Assembly: GCF_004208525.1 (NCBI RefSeq)
Contig: NZ_SGIT01000001.1
Coordinates: forward strand, 682,001-746,000
Direction of reading: 5' to 3'
From: Sphingobacterium corticibacterium
Lineage (GTDB): Bacteria; Bacteroidota; Bacteroidia; Sphingobacteriales; Sphingobacteriaceae
DNA length: 64,000 nucleotides
Part shown: piece after piece, positions 1-8,616 of the stretch
Position numbering within the stretch: the stretch's first letter is position 1
Layout of the letters: each line of letters begins with the position of its first letter
The notes under the pieces: generated by a model
The model's input: only the letters and a program-made list of their open reading frames with translations
What the model was told of the DNA's origin: nothing
The model's database searches: none
Program-made: the position numbers and the translations under genes

Positions 1-747
1 CCAGTAGATGAAAGCGGTATCGATGTAGATTATATCCGCGCACGTTTTAAGCCGGGCGAGGTACGTTTGGTACATGTCACACCCCATCATCATTATCCGA
101 CCACCGTTACGCTGTCTGCCCAAAAAAGAATCGCTTTGTTGCAGTTAGCTCAGGAATACGGTTTCATTATTGTAGAAGACGATTATGATTATGATTTTCA
201 ATATGACCAGACCGCAGTGATGCCCTTAGCAAGTGGCGATATCGATGGAATGGTCGTCTATGTAGGATCGTTTGGAAAATCGCTTGCGCCTGCTTTTCGG
301 AAAGGTTTTGTTGTAGCACCTGATAACCTTATTGTTGAAATGCGTAAATATTTAGGTATCATCGACAGACAAGGCGATGTGATTATGGAACAAGCTTTGG
401 GGGAAATGATAGAGGAGGGGGAGATACATCGACATCTCAAAAAATCGATGAAGATATATCGTGAACGTCGGGATCTGTTCTGTGAAATTTTAGAAAAACG
501 CTTTAATGATATAGTCAAGTTCCAAAAGCCGTCCGGCGGTTTAGCATTATGGACAACGTGGGATAAGCGGTTATCCCTATTTAAGTTAGCGAATTTATGT
601 AAAAAAGAGAATCTATTTATTCCAAAGAATTTATTATACCAAAACAATACGATATCCGGTATGCGGATAGGTTTTGGCCATTTAAGTCAACCCGAGATGG
701 AGGAAGCGCTGGAGATACTGCGGAGAGGGATGGTAAAAATAACCTAA
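1..747 (+). CDS. MocR/PdxR-like GntR-family regulator with aminotransferase domain, C-terminal part
   Basis: The reading frame is open from the first base of the window, so the gene is truncated at its 5' end; about 248 codons of the C-terminal half are present. The sequence is that of a fold-type I PLP aminotransferase domain: an HVTPHHHYPT segment, an EDDYDYDF segment with the cofactor-binding Asp, and SFGKSLAPAFR with the likely Schiff-base Lys. This combination is typical of MocR-type transcription factors, in which a GntR winged helix precedes the aminotransferase-like domain. The DNA-binding half would lie upstream of the window, so a free-standing aminotransferase is not formally excluded. 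The gene converges on the next one, with a 4-base overlap of the ends. Confidence 0.85.
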   Translation, partial: PVDESGIDVDYIRARFKPGEVRLVHVTPHHHYPTTVTLSAQKRIALLQLAQEYGFIIVEDDYDYDFQYDQTAVMPLASGDIDGMVVYVGSFGKSLAPAFRKGFVVAPDNLIVEMRKYLGIIDRQGDVIMEQALGEMIEEGEIHRHLKKSMKIYRERRDLFCEILEKRFNDIVKFQKPSGGLALWTTWDKRLSLFKLANLCKKENLFIPKNLLYQNNTISGMRIGFGHLSQPEMEEALEILRRGMVKIT

Positions 748-1685
748 TGCCATTCCTCCCGTCCGATAATTTCTCCTTGTTGTATGTCCGATGTTCCTTC
801 ATTTTGATCGGCTTTGAATTTACCTTTTAAAGAAGGTTGCCCGGCATCTACCCAAGCAGAAAACCAAAAAGATCCCGTACGCTGAATAGATTTTCGCATG
901 CGGTCTTCAACCATACCCTGCATGCGCTGATGGTATGCATTGGCATACGCGTCGGAATAGGTGGAAATAAGTATATTGTTCCGGGTAATATAACTTCGTT
1001 GTAGATGTTTGGGAAATGTGTTGGAAAGCTCTTTCTCGAATAATAGTACCGAATCAACTAACGCATTGCTTTCCCGTATAATGGCCCACGCCGAATCGAG
1101 TGGACTATCGAGATAGCGAGCTTTTCCGACGAACAGGTTATAATCATCGGCAAACATTTCCGGTAATCTGCTCTCCCAAAATGCATGAATGCCGATTTGT
1201 CCGGTTAGCTGCCCATTATAGTTACGTGTTGTATGTAGCGGTACATGTGCATCTGAAACATAGTGACCGAGATCGGCCGAATGACGAATAATGGCGTCTG
1301 TGTTTTTTTCCCGAAAAGCTTTCACCAATTTTTGGTAAGTGAAATAGATCTGCCACGGCACGATACCGTTGGCATGTAACTTACGCTCCTGAAATTTTTC
1401 CACCGCTTGGCTCCAATGTATGGGGATAGCATCTACATAACCGTCTTCATATTCCTCTACGTCAATAAAATGTCTTGGCGATTCCAAAGAATCTACATAA
1501 CATCGTTTATCGGCGTCCACCGCCTTTTCTGTAATCACATCAATGTGCTTTTTGTAGAACGCTGCAAGTTGTGTGGGTAGTGTAAATACGGCTGCATGAT
1601 TAATTTTTTTGTGCGCATAAAATCCCCATGAACAGCATATGACGATAAGGAGCATGCAGAGCAGATAATTAAATTTATTATACAT
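744..1685 (-). CDS. Secreted zinc-dependent phospholipase C / S1-P1 nuclease-fold protein
   Basis: A 313-residue protein with an N-terminal hydrophobic segment (about residues 5-22) acting as signal peptide or anchor, followed at once by WGFYAHKKINH. In this fold the mature N-terminal Trp and early His residues bind zinc. Further ligand-like motifs are SPRHFIDVEEY, LGHYVSDAHVPLH and HAFWES, spaced as in the S1/P1 nuclease and phospholipase C superfamily. Bacteroidota members are usually annotated as zinc-dependent phospholipase C family, but the substrate (phospholipid or nucleic acid) cannot be decided from sequence. It is monocistronic, divergent from the glycosyltransferase gene and convergent with the MocR-like gene. 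Confidence 0.8.
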   Translation of the reverse strand: MYNKFNYLLCMLLIVICCSWGFYAHKKINHAAVFTLPTQLAAFYKKHIDVITEKAVDADKRCYVDSLESPRHFIDVEEYEDGYVDAIPIHWSQAVEKFQERKLHANGIVPWQIYFTYQKLVKAFREKNTDAIIRHSADLGHYVSDAHVPLHTTRNYNGQLTGQIGIHAFWESRLPEMFADDYNLFVGKARYLDSPLDSAWAIIRESNALVDSVLLFEKELSNTFPKHLQRSYITRNNILISTYSDAYANAYHQRMQGMVEDRMRKSIQRTGSFWFSAWVDAGQPSLKGKFKADQNEGTSDIQQGEIIGREEWH

Positions 1686-1748
1686 AATTCACTCGTATAG
1701 ATGGTTTACTTGAAAGGTAATAAATTTATATTAAATATATGTTATTCG

Positions 1749-1779
1749 TTTACTAATTAGCGGAAATTTAGTACTTTGG
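1749..1779 (+). promoter_or_regulatory. Candidate promoter for the glycosyltransferase-FKBP operon
   Basis: TTTA at 1749-1752, 19 bases, then TACTTTGG at 1772-1779. This resembles the Bacteroidota pattern TTTG-N19-TAnnTTTG with one mismatch in each element. It would give a leader of about 45 bases before the ATG at 1830. Confidence 0.4.
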
Positions 1780-1829
1780 GGCTTGTTAAAAGGCTAGAAA
1801 GTTATCGTTCTAACTTTAAATATAAATAC

Positions 1830-2819
1830 ATGAAGATTCTATACGGAGTGCAAGGAACAGGTAACGGTCATTTATGTAGAGCGTTAGATATTATTCCAAT
1901 ACTGCAGACCTTAGGAGAAGTGGACGTGCTGGTGAGCGGTATCCAAGCGGATATAGAACTTCCATTTCCAGTAAAATATCGTCTACACGGTTTGAGCTTT
2001 ATTTTCGGAAAATCGGGAGGTGTCGATTTGTGGCGGACTTTCATGAGTTCTACTGTCCGACTATTTATTAAAGAGATTAATACGCTGCCGGTAGAGAATT
2101 ACGATTTGATCATCAATGATTTTGAACCGATTTCGGCATGGGCTTGTCAAACACGCGATATACCTTGTGTCGGATTGAGCCATCAAATTGCAGCATTGCA
2201 TCCCGCTAGTCCCAAACCCGAAGAAGCGGATATGCTAGGCAAATTTATCATGAAGAATTATGCGCCCGCCAGTACATCTTACGGATTCCATTTTAAATCC
2301 TATAACGATCACATCTATACACCTGTAATCCGGGAATCTGTTCGTCAGCTCGATCCGAAGGATCATGGGCATTATACCGTCTATTTGCCCTCGTATGATG
2401 ATGCCCATTTGTTGAAAAATCTTTCCAAATTTCCCGATATTCAATGGGATGTGTATTCCAAACATAATAAAAGTAAGTTTACGGTCAAGAATGTGACGAT
2501 TAATCCCATACAGAGTGATACCTTTGTGAAAAGTATGGCTAATGCGGCCGGGGTGTTGTGCGGAGCAGGATTTGAAACCCCTGCAGAGGCGTTGTTTCTG
2601 GAAAAAAAATTGTTGGTGATTCCTATGAAGAATCAATACGAGCAACACTTAAATGCTGCGGCTTTGGAACAAATGGGCGTTCCGGTAATTGGTAGCTTGA
2701 AGAAGAAGTTTGATTATGCTATGGAAGCATGGCTGAATAGTAAGAATAAAGTAAAGGTTGATTATCCCAATATGACAAGGGAAATTGTGATGAATATAGT
2801 AGAAAAACATAAACAATGA
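1830..2819 (+). CDS. Glycosyltransferase, GT28-like (MJ1255/VC2487-type family)
   Basis: The ATG at 1830 is preferred over an upstream in-frame start at 1776 because MKILYGVQGTGNGHLCRA is the expected N-terminus: a first Rossmann strand followed by the glycine/histidine loop of GT-B glycosyltransferases of the MurG/GT28 type. The product is about 329 residues. The C-terminal half carries GVLCGAGFETPAEAL and a nearby P-x-K-x-Q-x-E-Q motif, the nucleotide-sugar binding region of this group. No signal peptide is seen, so it should act in the cytosol; donor and acceptor are unknown. The stop overlaps the ATG of the FKBP gene (ATGA), implying translational coupling. Confidence 0.8.
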   Translation: MKILYGVQGTGNGHLCRALDIIPILQTLGEVDVLVSGIQADIELPFPVKYRLHGLSFIFGKSGGVDLWRTFMSSTVRLFIKEINTLPVENYDLIINDFEPISAWACQTRDIPCVGLSHQIAALHPASPKPEEADMLGKFIMKNYAPASTSYGFHFKSYNDHIYTPVIRESVRQLDPKDHGHYTVYLPSYDDAHLLKNLSKFPDIQWDVYSKHNKSKFTVKNVTINPIQSDTFVKSMANAAGVLCGAGFETPAEALFLEKKLLVIPMKNQYEQHLNAAALEQMGVPVIGSLKKKFDYAMEAWLNSKNKVKVDYPNMTREIVMNIVEKHKQ

Positions 2820-3508
2820 ATATAAACAAGATTGGATTTGCCATGATGGCAGTTACATTTACAGGAATATCCGCAACGCAGGCGCAGGTTTTAAAATCAA
2901 ATACCGATTCCGTATCCTATGCATTGGGTACGGATGTAGGTTCTTCACTTACAAGCAGCGGTGTTAAGATTAATGCTGAAAGTTTCTTACAAGGTGTAAA
3001 TGACGCTATACAGGGAAAAGAGGAATTGATAGGCGAAGAAGAGGGTATACGTATTATTAAAGCGGCTTTTGCAAAAGCAGCGGAAGAAAAAATCAATGTA
3101 TTTAAGGAAGAAGAGATCACATTTTTTAATACCCTTAAGGAAAAGCCAGGTGTCCAACATCTTCAAGATGGACTTTATTATGAAGTGATTCAAGAAGGAA
3201 GTGGATTGAAGCCGACGGGTGAGGATGAAGTAACTGTACATTATAAAGGTACATTGGCGGATGGAAAAGTTTTTGATAATTCATATGAACGTGGAGAACC
3301 GTTGGATATTGATTTAGCCAATGTTATTAAAGGATGGCAGTTGGGCATTCCATTAATGGCAAGTGGGGCGAAATATAGATTATATATCCCCTCTAGCTTA
3401 GGTTATGGTGAACGTGGTGCGGGAAGAGATATACCGCCTTATAGCCCATTGATTTTTGACATCGAATTAATTGCTATAAAAGGCCAAGAAGCACCAGCCA
3501 CGTTGTAG
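2816..3508 (+). CDS. Secreted FKBP-type peptidyl-prolyl cis-trans isomerase
   Basis: A 230-residue protein with a signal peptide ending near residue 23 (ATQAQ). An FKBP N-terminal dimerisation region follows (about 30-110: SYALGTDVGSSL, FLQGVNDAI), then a C-terminal FKBP domain (about 130-225). That domain has VTVHYKGTLADGKVFDNSY, GWQLGIPLM and IPSSLGYGERG, which carry the usual active-site aromatic and acidic residues. It would catalyse prolyl isomerisation and assist folding in the periplasm, like Mip/FkpA. Its start overlaps the end of the glycosyltransferase gene and the aldo/keto reductase follows after 32 bases, so the three genes are probably one transcript although no common pathway is evident. 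Confidence 0.9.
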   Translation: MNINKIGFAMMAVTFTGISATQAQVLKSNTDSVSYALGTDVGSSLTSSGVKINAESFLQGVNDAIQGKEELIGEEEGIRIIKAAFAKAAEEKINVFKEEEITFFNTLKEKPGVQHLQDGLYYEVIQEGSGLKPTGEDEVTVHYKGTLADGKVFDNSYERGEPLDIDLANVIKGWQLGIPLMASGAKYRLYIPSSLGYGERGAGRDIPPYSPLIFDIELIAIKGQEAPATL

Positions 3509-3540
3509 AGGAGTAAAGACGTCGTCAACAATAATGAAAG

Positions 3541-4446
3541 ATGATAGCATTAAAGAAACTAGGACAGTCCGTATTACAAGTTGCACCTATTGGTTTGGGG
3601 ACGATGTCGCTGAAAGGTGGTGCTACAAAACAAAATACGGAAGTTTTGCGACGTGCTGTCGAATTGGGTGTTAATTATTTTGATACGGCCGATTTGTACG
3701 AGCGCGGCATGAACGAGGACATGATCGGCCAAGCACTAACATCGGTACGTGACAAAGTCATTTTGGCAACCAAAGTCGGTAATCAATGGCGTTCTGATGG
3801 TAGTACATGGGATTGGAAAGCTACCAAATCTTACATTATCAAGGCGGTAGAGGCTTCGTTAGCACGATTAAACACCGACTATATTGATTTATACCAATTG
3901 CACGGTGGCACAATAGAGGATCCGATAGATGAAATCATAGAAGCATTCGAGCAGTTGGTAAAAGAAGGTAAGATTCGTTATTATGGTCTCTCTTCTATAC
4001 GGCCGAACGTGATTAGAGAATATACCGAAAAGTCAAATATCGTAAGCGTCATGATGCAGTATAATCTACTAGATCGCAGACCAGAAGTTATTTATCCCCT
4101 CTTGGAGGAGAAGAATATTTCTGTTATTAGTCGTGGGGTATTGACACAGGGATTGTTAATCGATAAACCAATAAAAGATTATTTGCAATTGACTTCCGGA
4201 GAAGTGGGACGTGCAAAACGGAACGTGGAGAAGCTGGCCACTTCGTTAGGTATCAGTAGAACCAAGCTTTTGCTGACGTGGGTTTTGAGCCATTCGGTCG
4301 TAGATGTTGCGGTGATAGGCGTGCGTACGTTGGCACAATTGAATGATCTAAAAGACGTTATCGATCAACCACTTGTGTTATCTGAAAACGATCGTGCGGA
4401 GTTAGAGCAGGGTATACGTAAACTAGTATATAAAGAGCATTTATAA
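3541..4446 (+). CDS. Aldo/keto reductase
   Basis: A 301-residue (beta/alpha)8 oxidoreductase of the aldo/keto reductase superfamily. The catalytic tetrad is visible in order: Asp and Tyr in FDTADLYERG, Lys in LATKVG and His in LYQLHGG. The C-terminal part has the NADPH-binding region (VAVIGVRTLAQL). The closest general type is the AKR11/12-like YhdN group; the physiological carbonyl substrate is unknown. No signal peptide, so cytosolic. It is the last gene of the run that starts at 1830 and is followed at once by a strong palindromic hairpin. Confidence 0.9.
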   Translation: MIALKKLGQSVLQVAPIGLGTMSLKGGATKQNTEVLRRAVELGVNYFDTADLYERGMNEDMIGQALTSVRDKVILATKVGNQWRSDGSTWDWKATKSYIIKAVEASLARLNTDYIDLYQLHGGTIEDPIDEIIEAFEQLVKEGKIRYYGLSSIRPNVIREYTEKSNIVSVMMQYNLLDRRPEVIYPLLEEKNISVISRGVLTQGLLIDKPIKDYLQLTSGEVGRAKRNVEKLATSLGISRTKLLLTWVLSHSVVDVAVIGVRTLAQLNDLKDVIDQPLVLSENDRAELEQGIRKLVYKEHL

Positions 4447-4482
4447 AAATATAGAGACGCAACATCTTGCGTCTCTATATTT
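4447..4482. terminator. Palindromic hairpin, terminator and copy 1 of a repeated element
   Basis: 16-bp arms with a CATC loop and core AGAGACGCAA / TTGCGTCTCT, directly after the aldo/keto reductase stop and before the convergent yceI-like gene. It is A-rich before and T-rich after, so it can work in both directions. The same core recurs at 38780-38807. Confidence 0.8.
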
Positions 4483-4492
4483 CTCTCTTATT

Positions 4493-5017
4493 TTAAGAAA
4501 GGATAAATTGTACGTCCGCATAAAATTTAACGTCCTCACTGACCATCACACCTCCTGTTTCCAAAGCGGCGTTCCAAGTCAATCCAAACTCTTGACGGTT
4601 AATCTTGCCATTTACCGTGTATCCGACTTTTTGGTTGCCCCAAGGGTCTTTTGCTAAACCACCAAATTCGGCAACAAAGCTTGCTGGCTTAGTAACGTCT
4701 TTAATGGTTAGATCACCCGTTAATTCAAACTCGTCATCATCTATCTTTTTGATTTCATTTGTTTTAAAGCGAATAGTAGGATAAGCGTCAGCGTTGAAGA
4801 AATCAGCACCTCTTAAATGTTCGTCGCGTGACTCACTTTTGGTATTGATAGAAGCAGTTTTAATCGAAATATCTACGTTGGCTTGTGTTAGATCTTCTGC
4901 ATTTCCATCTACTGTAACATCAAAATCGTGAAAATACCCTTTGACGTTAGAAATCATCATATGTTTTACTTTAAATTCTATTTCGCTATGCGCTTTGTCT
5001 AAGCTCCATGTTGCCAT
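4493..5017 (-). CDS. YceI family protein (polyisoprenoid-binding-like lipocalin fold)
   Basis: A 174-residue protein starting MATWSLDKAHSEIEFKVKHM, the typical YceI opening, with later motifs HLRGADFFNADAYPTIRF and ELTGDLTIKDVTKP. The family forms an extended lipocalin-like barrel that binds amphiphilic or isoprenoid molecules. Many members are periplasmic, but this one has no signal peptide and should be cytosolic. It lies alone between two hairpin-bounded units; a TACATTTG -7-like element is 48 bases upstream of the start. Confidence 0.9.
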   Translation of the reverse strand: MATWSLDKAHSEIEFKVKHMMISNVKGYFHDFDVTVDGNAEDLTQANVDISIKTASINTKSESRDEHLRGADFFNADAYPTIRFKTNEIKKIDDDEFELTGDLTIKDVTKPASFVAEFGGLAKDPWGNQKVGYTVNGKINRQEFGLTWNAALETGGVMVSEDVKFYADVQFILS

Positions 5018-5064
5018 AATGTTATTTTATTTTTTAATTTAAACTTTAATTCTCTTGAACATTA

Positions 5065-5072
5065 CAAATGTA
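5065..5072 (-). promoter_or_regulatory. -7 element for the YceI gene
   Basis: Read on the minus strand this is TACATTTG, a perfect match to TAnnTTTG, 48 bases before the start codon. No good -33 TTTG is seen at the usual 19-base spacing. Confidence 0.4.
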
Positions 5073-5121
5073 GACCAAAAATCAGCACGGTGCATTGATG
5101 TATGTTAAGAAAAAGCATGGG

Positions 5122-7893
5122 TTAGAACAGTGATGTTTGCCCAGAGTCGTCGAGATTAATATCATCAGGATTTGTAATTTCAAAGCTGACGTTATCACGG
5201 TCGTTATCTTGTGATATAATCATTTCTTCATTTTTTCCTTCTTCTATTGTCCCCATGTCCGTAAGATCCTGTTTTACATTTTCTTCGGAAGTTTCCTTTT
5301 CTGGTTGATCAACGGAAGGAAGCAGGGCGTCTTCTGTTTGCTGCTCTATTTTTTCCGTAAGGTCAATGTCCTCCGTGATCAATTTTACGTTCTTTACCGT
5401 ATGGAACGAAAGCCTGTTACCTTGTGCCCGCATACCTTTGATATCGATAACCTCGTTTAAGGGTTGTTCTAAGACCTCTGGTGTTTGTGCTTTCCCTTTC
5501 AATAGGTTTACACGAACCACTGGTTCTGTGCCGTTTGTCAGGACAATAAGCTTAGAACCGGGGGCTTCGTTAATGAAGGAGAGACGTTTGCCGATGGGTT
5601 GATCGTCGAACTTGAAGCGTTTTACATAATATGTTCCCGATTTACCATCTTGATGAACAGCGGTATAGACATGTTCCGATACAAATTTCTCCATCCGCAA
5701 AACATGGCCGTCAAAGTGGTTGCTGAGATCAAAGCTGGAGAACTCATAGGAGCCGTCTTTGTATACCAATAGGATCTTGTCGTCACCATCAAATTCACCT
5801 AAATAACGACCACGTTCGTCTGCATTCAGACGACGAAGAACATCGTCAAACCAGATTTTACGTCCGGCAAGTGTTGAAATACCAGCATTTTTGAAAGAAA
5901 CCTTCTTAACTGGATATTTGGAAACGATATTACCTTGGGAAGCTCGACCTTTAATAGCGATTTCAGCAAAATCAATGTCAAAGCTGAGTTTCCGTAATTT
6001 TGAATGCGGTTTGAGCTGTATATTCACGATTTCGGCCTCTCCATTTGGATTGGCTGTGAAGTAAAGTACTTTAGAGCCTTTTGTTCCCTTGGAAATATCG
6101 TATTCTTTATCCCGTGTGACACCGGTGACGGCAAACCGTTTGACATAACTTGTACCCGAAGTGCCATCTTTATAAATCGCATTGTAAATCGTACGGTCAT
6201 CACCTTTTTTAAAAACGGCGACGTGAATGATGTCTTTTCCGACAAAAACTTTGTCTTGTACTTTGGTGACGGAATATTTGCCATCAGCGCGAAATACGAT
6301 GATATCGTCTATGTCGGAACATTCCGATACAAATTCATCTTTACGCATGCCGGTTCCAATAAAACCCTCTACACGGTTTACATACAACTTGGCATTAGCT
6401 AACGCCACTTGCGAAGCTTCTACCTTGTCGAAGATCCGGATTTCTGTTTTGCGTTCCCGTCCCTTACTATATTTGCTGCGTAAATGTTCGAACCAGTCGA
6501 TTGTGAATTCCGTCAGGTTACGTAAATTTCTTTTAACCACCTTGATGTCATCTTCCAATGCCTTCATCTGCTCGTCGGCTTTCTTTACATCGAAGCGCGT
6601 GATGCTACTCATCGGTTTATCGATCAGGCGTTTATAATCTTCCGGGGTGATCGCACGATAAAATTGATCGAAAAATGGTTCAAAAAGTTTATCTAACACC
6701 TGCACGACGGTATCAAAATCACCTGAATTTTCATAGGCAGGATGTTTATACATGCCTTCTTGTATGAAAATTTTCAGCAACGAACTGAAGAATATTTTTT
6801 CCAGCAATTCGTGAAGCTTAATCTCGAGTTCTCTTTTTAAGAGTGCTTTCGTTTGCTTGGTATTTTCAATCAAGATATCGTTCACACTCATAAAGTGCGG
6901 TTTGTTATCGATGATAACACAGGTATTGGGAGAAATTGACGTTTCGCAGGCGGTAAAAGCATATAGTGCATCGATGGTCACATCCGGAGAAATACCAGCG
7001 GCCAAATGCACGATAATTTCTACATTTTTAGCGGTATTATCTTCAATGCGTTTAATTTTTATTTTGCCTTTTTCGTTGGCCGTAACTACACTATCAATCA
7101 AACCGCCTGTCGTTGTCCCGTAAGGAATTTCGGTGATGGCAAGCGTCTTTTTATCCCGTTCTTCAATTTTAGCACGTACGCGGATTTTTCCGCCTCGACG
7201 CCCTTCATTATAATTGGAGACGTCAGCAAGTCCTCCTGTCGGAAAATCTGGAAAGAGATGGGGACGCTCGCCTTTTAGTACCTGTATAGCACCATCGATC
7301 AACTCGATAAAGTTATGCGGCATTATTTTAGTCGCCAATCCGACGGCAATCCCTTCTGCACCTTGTGCTAAGAGGAGCGGAAATTTTACCGGTAAGGTAA
7401 CGGGTTCTTTATTTCGTCCGTCGTAACTTAGTTGCCATTCGGTCGTATCGGGGTTGAAGATTACTTCATTAGCGAATTTAGACAACCGACCCTCAATATA
7501 ACGGGGAGCAGCTGCGGAATCACCTGTTATGGGATCGCCCCAGTTTCCCTGACAGTCGATTAATAGATCTTTTTGACCGAGTTGCACCATGGCATCACCA
7601 ATAGAAGCATCCCCATGCGGATGGTATTTCATCGTATTACCAATCACATTGGCTGCTTTATTGTAACGTCCATCATCCATTTCCTTTAAGGAATGCAGGA
7701 TACGCCGTTGTACAGGTTTAAAACCATCGTTGATATGCGGCACAGCACGATCCAGGATAACGTATGAAGCATAATCCAGAAACCAGTTTTCATACAGACC
7801 CGATAGGGGTATCGTGGTCGAATTTAACTCGTGTTCGGGATGGTCTGTGTTCTGATCTGGATTTCCGTTCGGAAAATTTGTCTCTTCGCTCAT
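5122..7893 (-). CDS. parC: DNA topoisomerase IV subunit A (GyrA/ParC family)
   Basis: A 923-residue type IIA topoisomerase A subunit that cuts and rejoins DNA for decatenation, working with a ParE/GyrB-like partner not in this window. The breakage-reunion domain starts near residue 28 (PLSGLYENWFLDYASYVILD). The catalytic Tyr is residue 132 in AAAPRYIEGRLS, and the quinolone region is YHPHGDASIGDAMVQLGQ (90-107). The Ser that is mutated in resistant GyrA/ParC is Ala96 here, as I recall for the Bacteroidota ParC-like family in general. A coiled coil near 440-480 and a C-terminal beta-propeller with degenerate repeats follow, then an acidic tail. It is called ParC rather than GyrA because the canonical GyrA-box is not seen. 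The 63-bp array lies just upstream. Confidence 0.92.
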   Translation of the reverse strand: MSEETNFPNGNPDQNTDHPEHELNSTTIPLSGLYENWFLDYASYVILDRAVPHINDGFKPVQRRILHSLKEMDDGRYNKAANVIGNTMKYHPHGDASIGDAMVQLGQKDLLIDCQGNWGDPITGDSAAAPRYIEGRLSKFANEVIFNPDTTEWQLSYDGRNKEPVTLPVKFPLLLAQGAEGIAVGLATKIMPHNFIELIDGAIQVLKGERPHLFPDFPTGGLADVSNYNEGRRGGKIRVRAKIEERDKKTLAITEIPYGTTTGGLIDSVVTANEKGKIKIKRIEDNTAKNVEIIVHLAAGISPDVTIDALYAFTACETSISPNTCVIIDNKPHFMSVNDILIENTKQTKALLKRELEIKLHELLEKIFFSSLLKIFIQEGMYKHPAYENSGDFDTVVQVLDKLFEPFFDQFYRAITPEDYKRLIDKPMSSITRFDVKKADEQMKALEDDIKVVKRNLRNLTEFTIDWFEHLRSKYSKGRERKTEIRIFDKVEASQVALANAKLYVNRVEGFIGTGMRKDEFVSECSDIDDIIVFRADGKYSVTKVQDKVFVGKDIIHVAVFKKGDDRTIYNAIYKDGTSGTSYVKRFAVTGVTRDKEYDISKGTKGSKVLYFTANPNGEAEIVNIQLKPHSKLRKLSFDIDFAEIAIKGRASQGNIVSKYPVKKVSFKNAGISTLAGRKIWFDDVLRRLNADERGRYLGEFDGDDKILLVYKDGSYEFSSFDLSNHFDGHVLRMEKFVSEHVYTAVHQDGKSGTYYVKRFKFDDQPIGKRLSFINEAPGSKLIVLTNGTEPVVRVNLLKGKAQTPEVLEQPLNEVIDIKGMRAQGNRLSFHTVKNVKLITEDIDLTEKIEQQTEDALLPSVDQPEKETSEENVKQDLTDMGTIEEGKNEEMIISQDNDRDNVSFEITNPDDINLDDSGQTSLF

Positions 7894-8002
7894 TTAAAAT
7901 AAAATGCCTTTTATTTTGATACAGTTTGTTTCATTTTGAAAGTAAGTAAAAGTACGAAAAAACGAAGAATCCTAAAAGAAATTCGTGTGATGATTTGATT
8001 TA

Positions 8003-8416
8003 GTCATCATGATAAAGAAAATCTTCCACACATAAATTTGTTTCATCAAGCAGCTGTGCAAAAAAGTCTGCCGACAACGTCAGTTTTTCCCTTGCTATTT
8101 TTGTTTCCTTCAGCAGATATACGGCATTGTCAAAGGAGATTATAAATTCTTCCTGCGTTTATTTTGTTTTAGCGTTCATGTATGCAAAATTATCGTCCGG
8201 CAACGCCGGTTTTCAGCCTGTTATTTTTGTGACATGGAGCGGGTACGCGGGATTGTCGGACGACAAAACAAAATCTTCTTTCCATGATTTTGTTTCGTTA
8301 GACGAATATCTAGAAATGTCGTCCGACAATCCGAAATTTCCGTTCACTTTTTTTGTTTTGTCAGATGACTTTTTGTTTTTGTTAGACGGTTTTTTTGAAA
8401 ACTTGTCCGTTTTTTA
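8003..8416 (-). pseudogene. Relic of a 21-residue tandem-repeat protein (63-bp periodic array)
   Basis: The segment TTGTTTC/T recurs at 8038, 8101, 8164, 8227, 8290 and 8353, exactly 63 bases apart, with a weaker copy near 8416. The units have diverged heavily but kept an exact 21-codon period, which suggests they evolved under a reading frame. On the minus strand the units read as EDFxLSxDNxAY...ETK. The eleventh-position Asp is present in all units read, the ETK Thr in all five complete ones, and the Tyr in most. The frame is interrupted by TGA at 8213-8215 and TAA at 8159-8161 and ends at TAA 8000-8002; no convincing start is seen. A plus-strand frame (8016-8447) is open but Phe-rich and lacks a good start. 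I do not recognise the repeat family. It lies upstream of parC. Confidence 0.5.
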
Positions 8417-8520
8417 TTTTCTGAGCGGTGTTCTTGCAAAACGGTAAAAAGTGTATTTAAATGCTTTTCAAGGTTGTTTTTTAATGGGGAAGCATGTTTT
8501 AGATAGCCCTTTCATGGGGC

Positions 8521-8571
8521 AAAATCCTGCCAAAAAGATTTTTGGGGTAACCCTCATTTTGGCAGGATTTT
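8521..8571 (-). terminator. Terminator of the polysaccharide utilisation operon
   Basis: Perfect 15-bp arms (AAAATCCTGCCAAAA at 8521-8535 and its complement at 8557-8571) around a 21-base loop that holds a small GGGTAACCC palindrome. It lies 46 bases beyond the stop of the GH3 gene, the last gene of the operon. Confidence 0.75.
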
Positions 8572-8616
8572 ATCCTATGCATATCAGAAAAAATGTGCAT
8601 GGACCTTGACGTAATG

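Larger units (their letters stand above)
7894..8616. other. Gene-poor interval between parC and the PUL
   Basis: Over 700 bases without an intact gene. It holds the probable parC promoter next to 7893, the 63-bp periodic array (8003-8416), an AT-rich stretch (8417-8510) in which I see no feature, and the terminator hairpin of the downstream minus-strand operon (8521-8571). Confidence 0.6.

Noticed and set aside
7937..7967. parC promoter of the TTTG-N19-TAnnTTTG type
   Set aside because: The best match (TACTTTCA and CTTC on the minus strand) has two mismatches in each element, too weak to list.
8038..8416. CRISPR-like array
   Set aside because: The units are adjacent with no identical direct repeats or unique spacers, and the repeats diverge along their whole length.
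8127..8447. Plus-strand gene in the 63-bp array
   Set aside because: It is open but begins with TTG inside a repeat unit, has an Phe-rich composition typical of the antisense of polar coding sequence, and shows no recognisable start signal. Kept only as an alternative in the finding.
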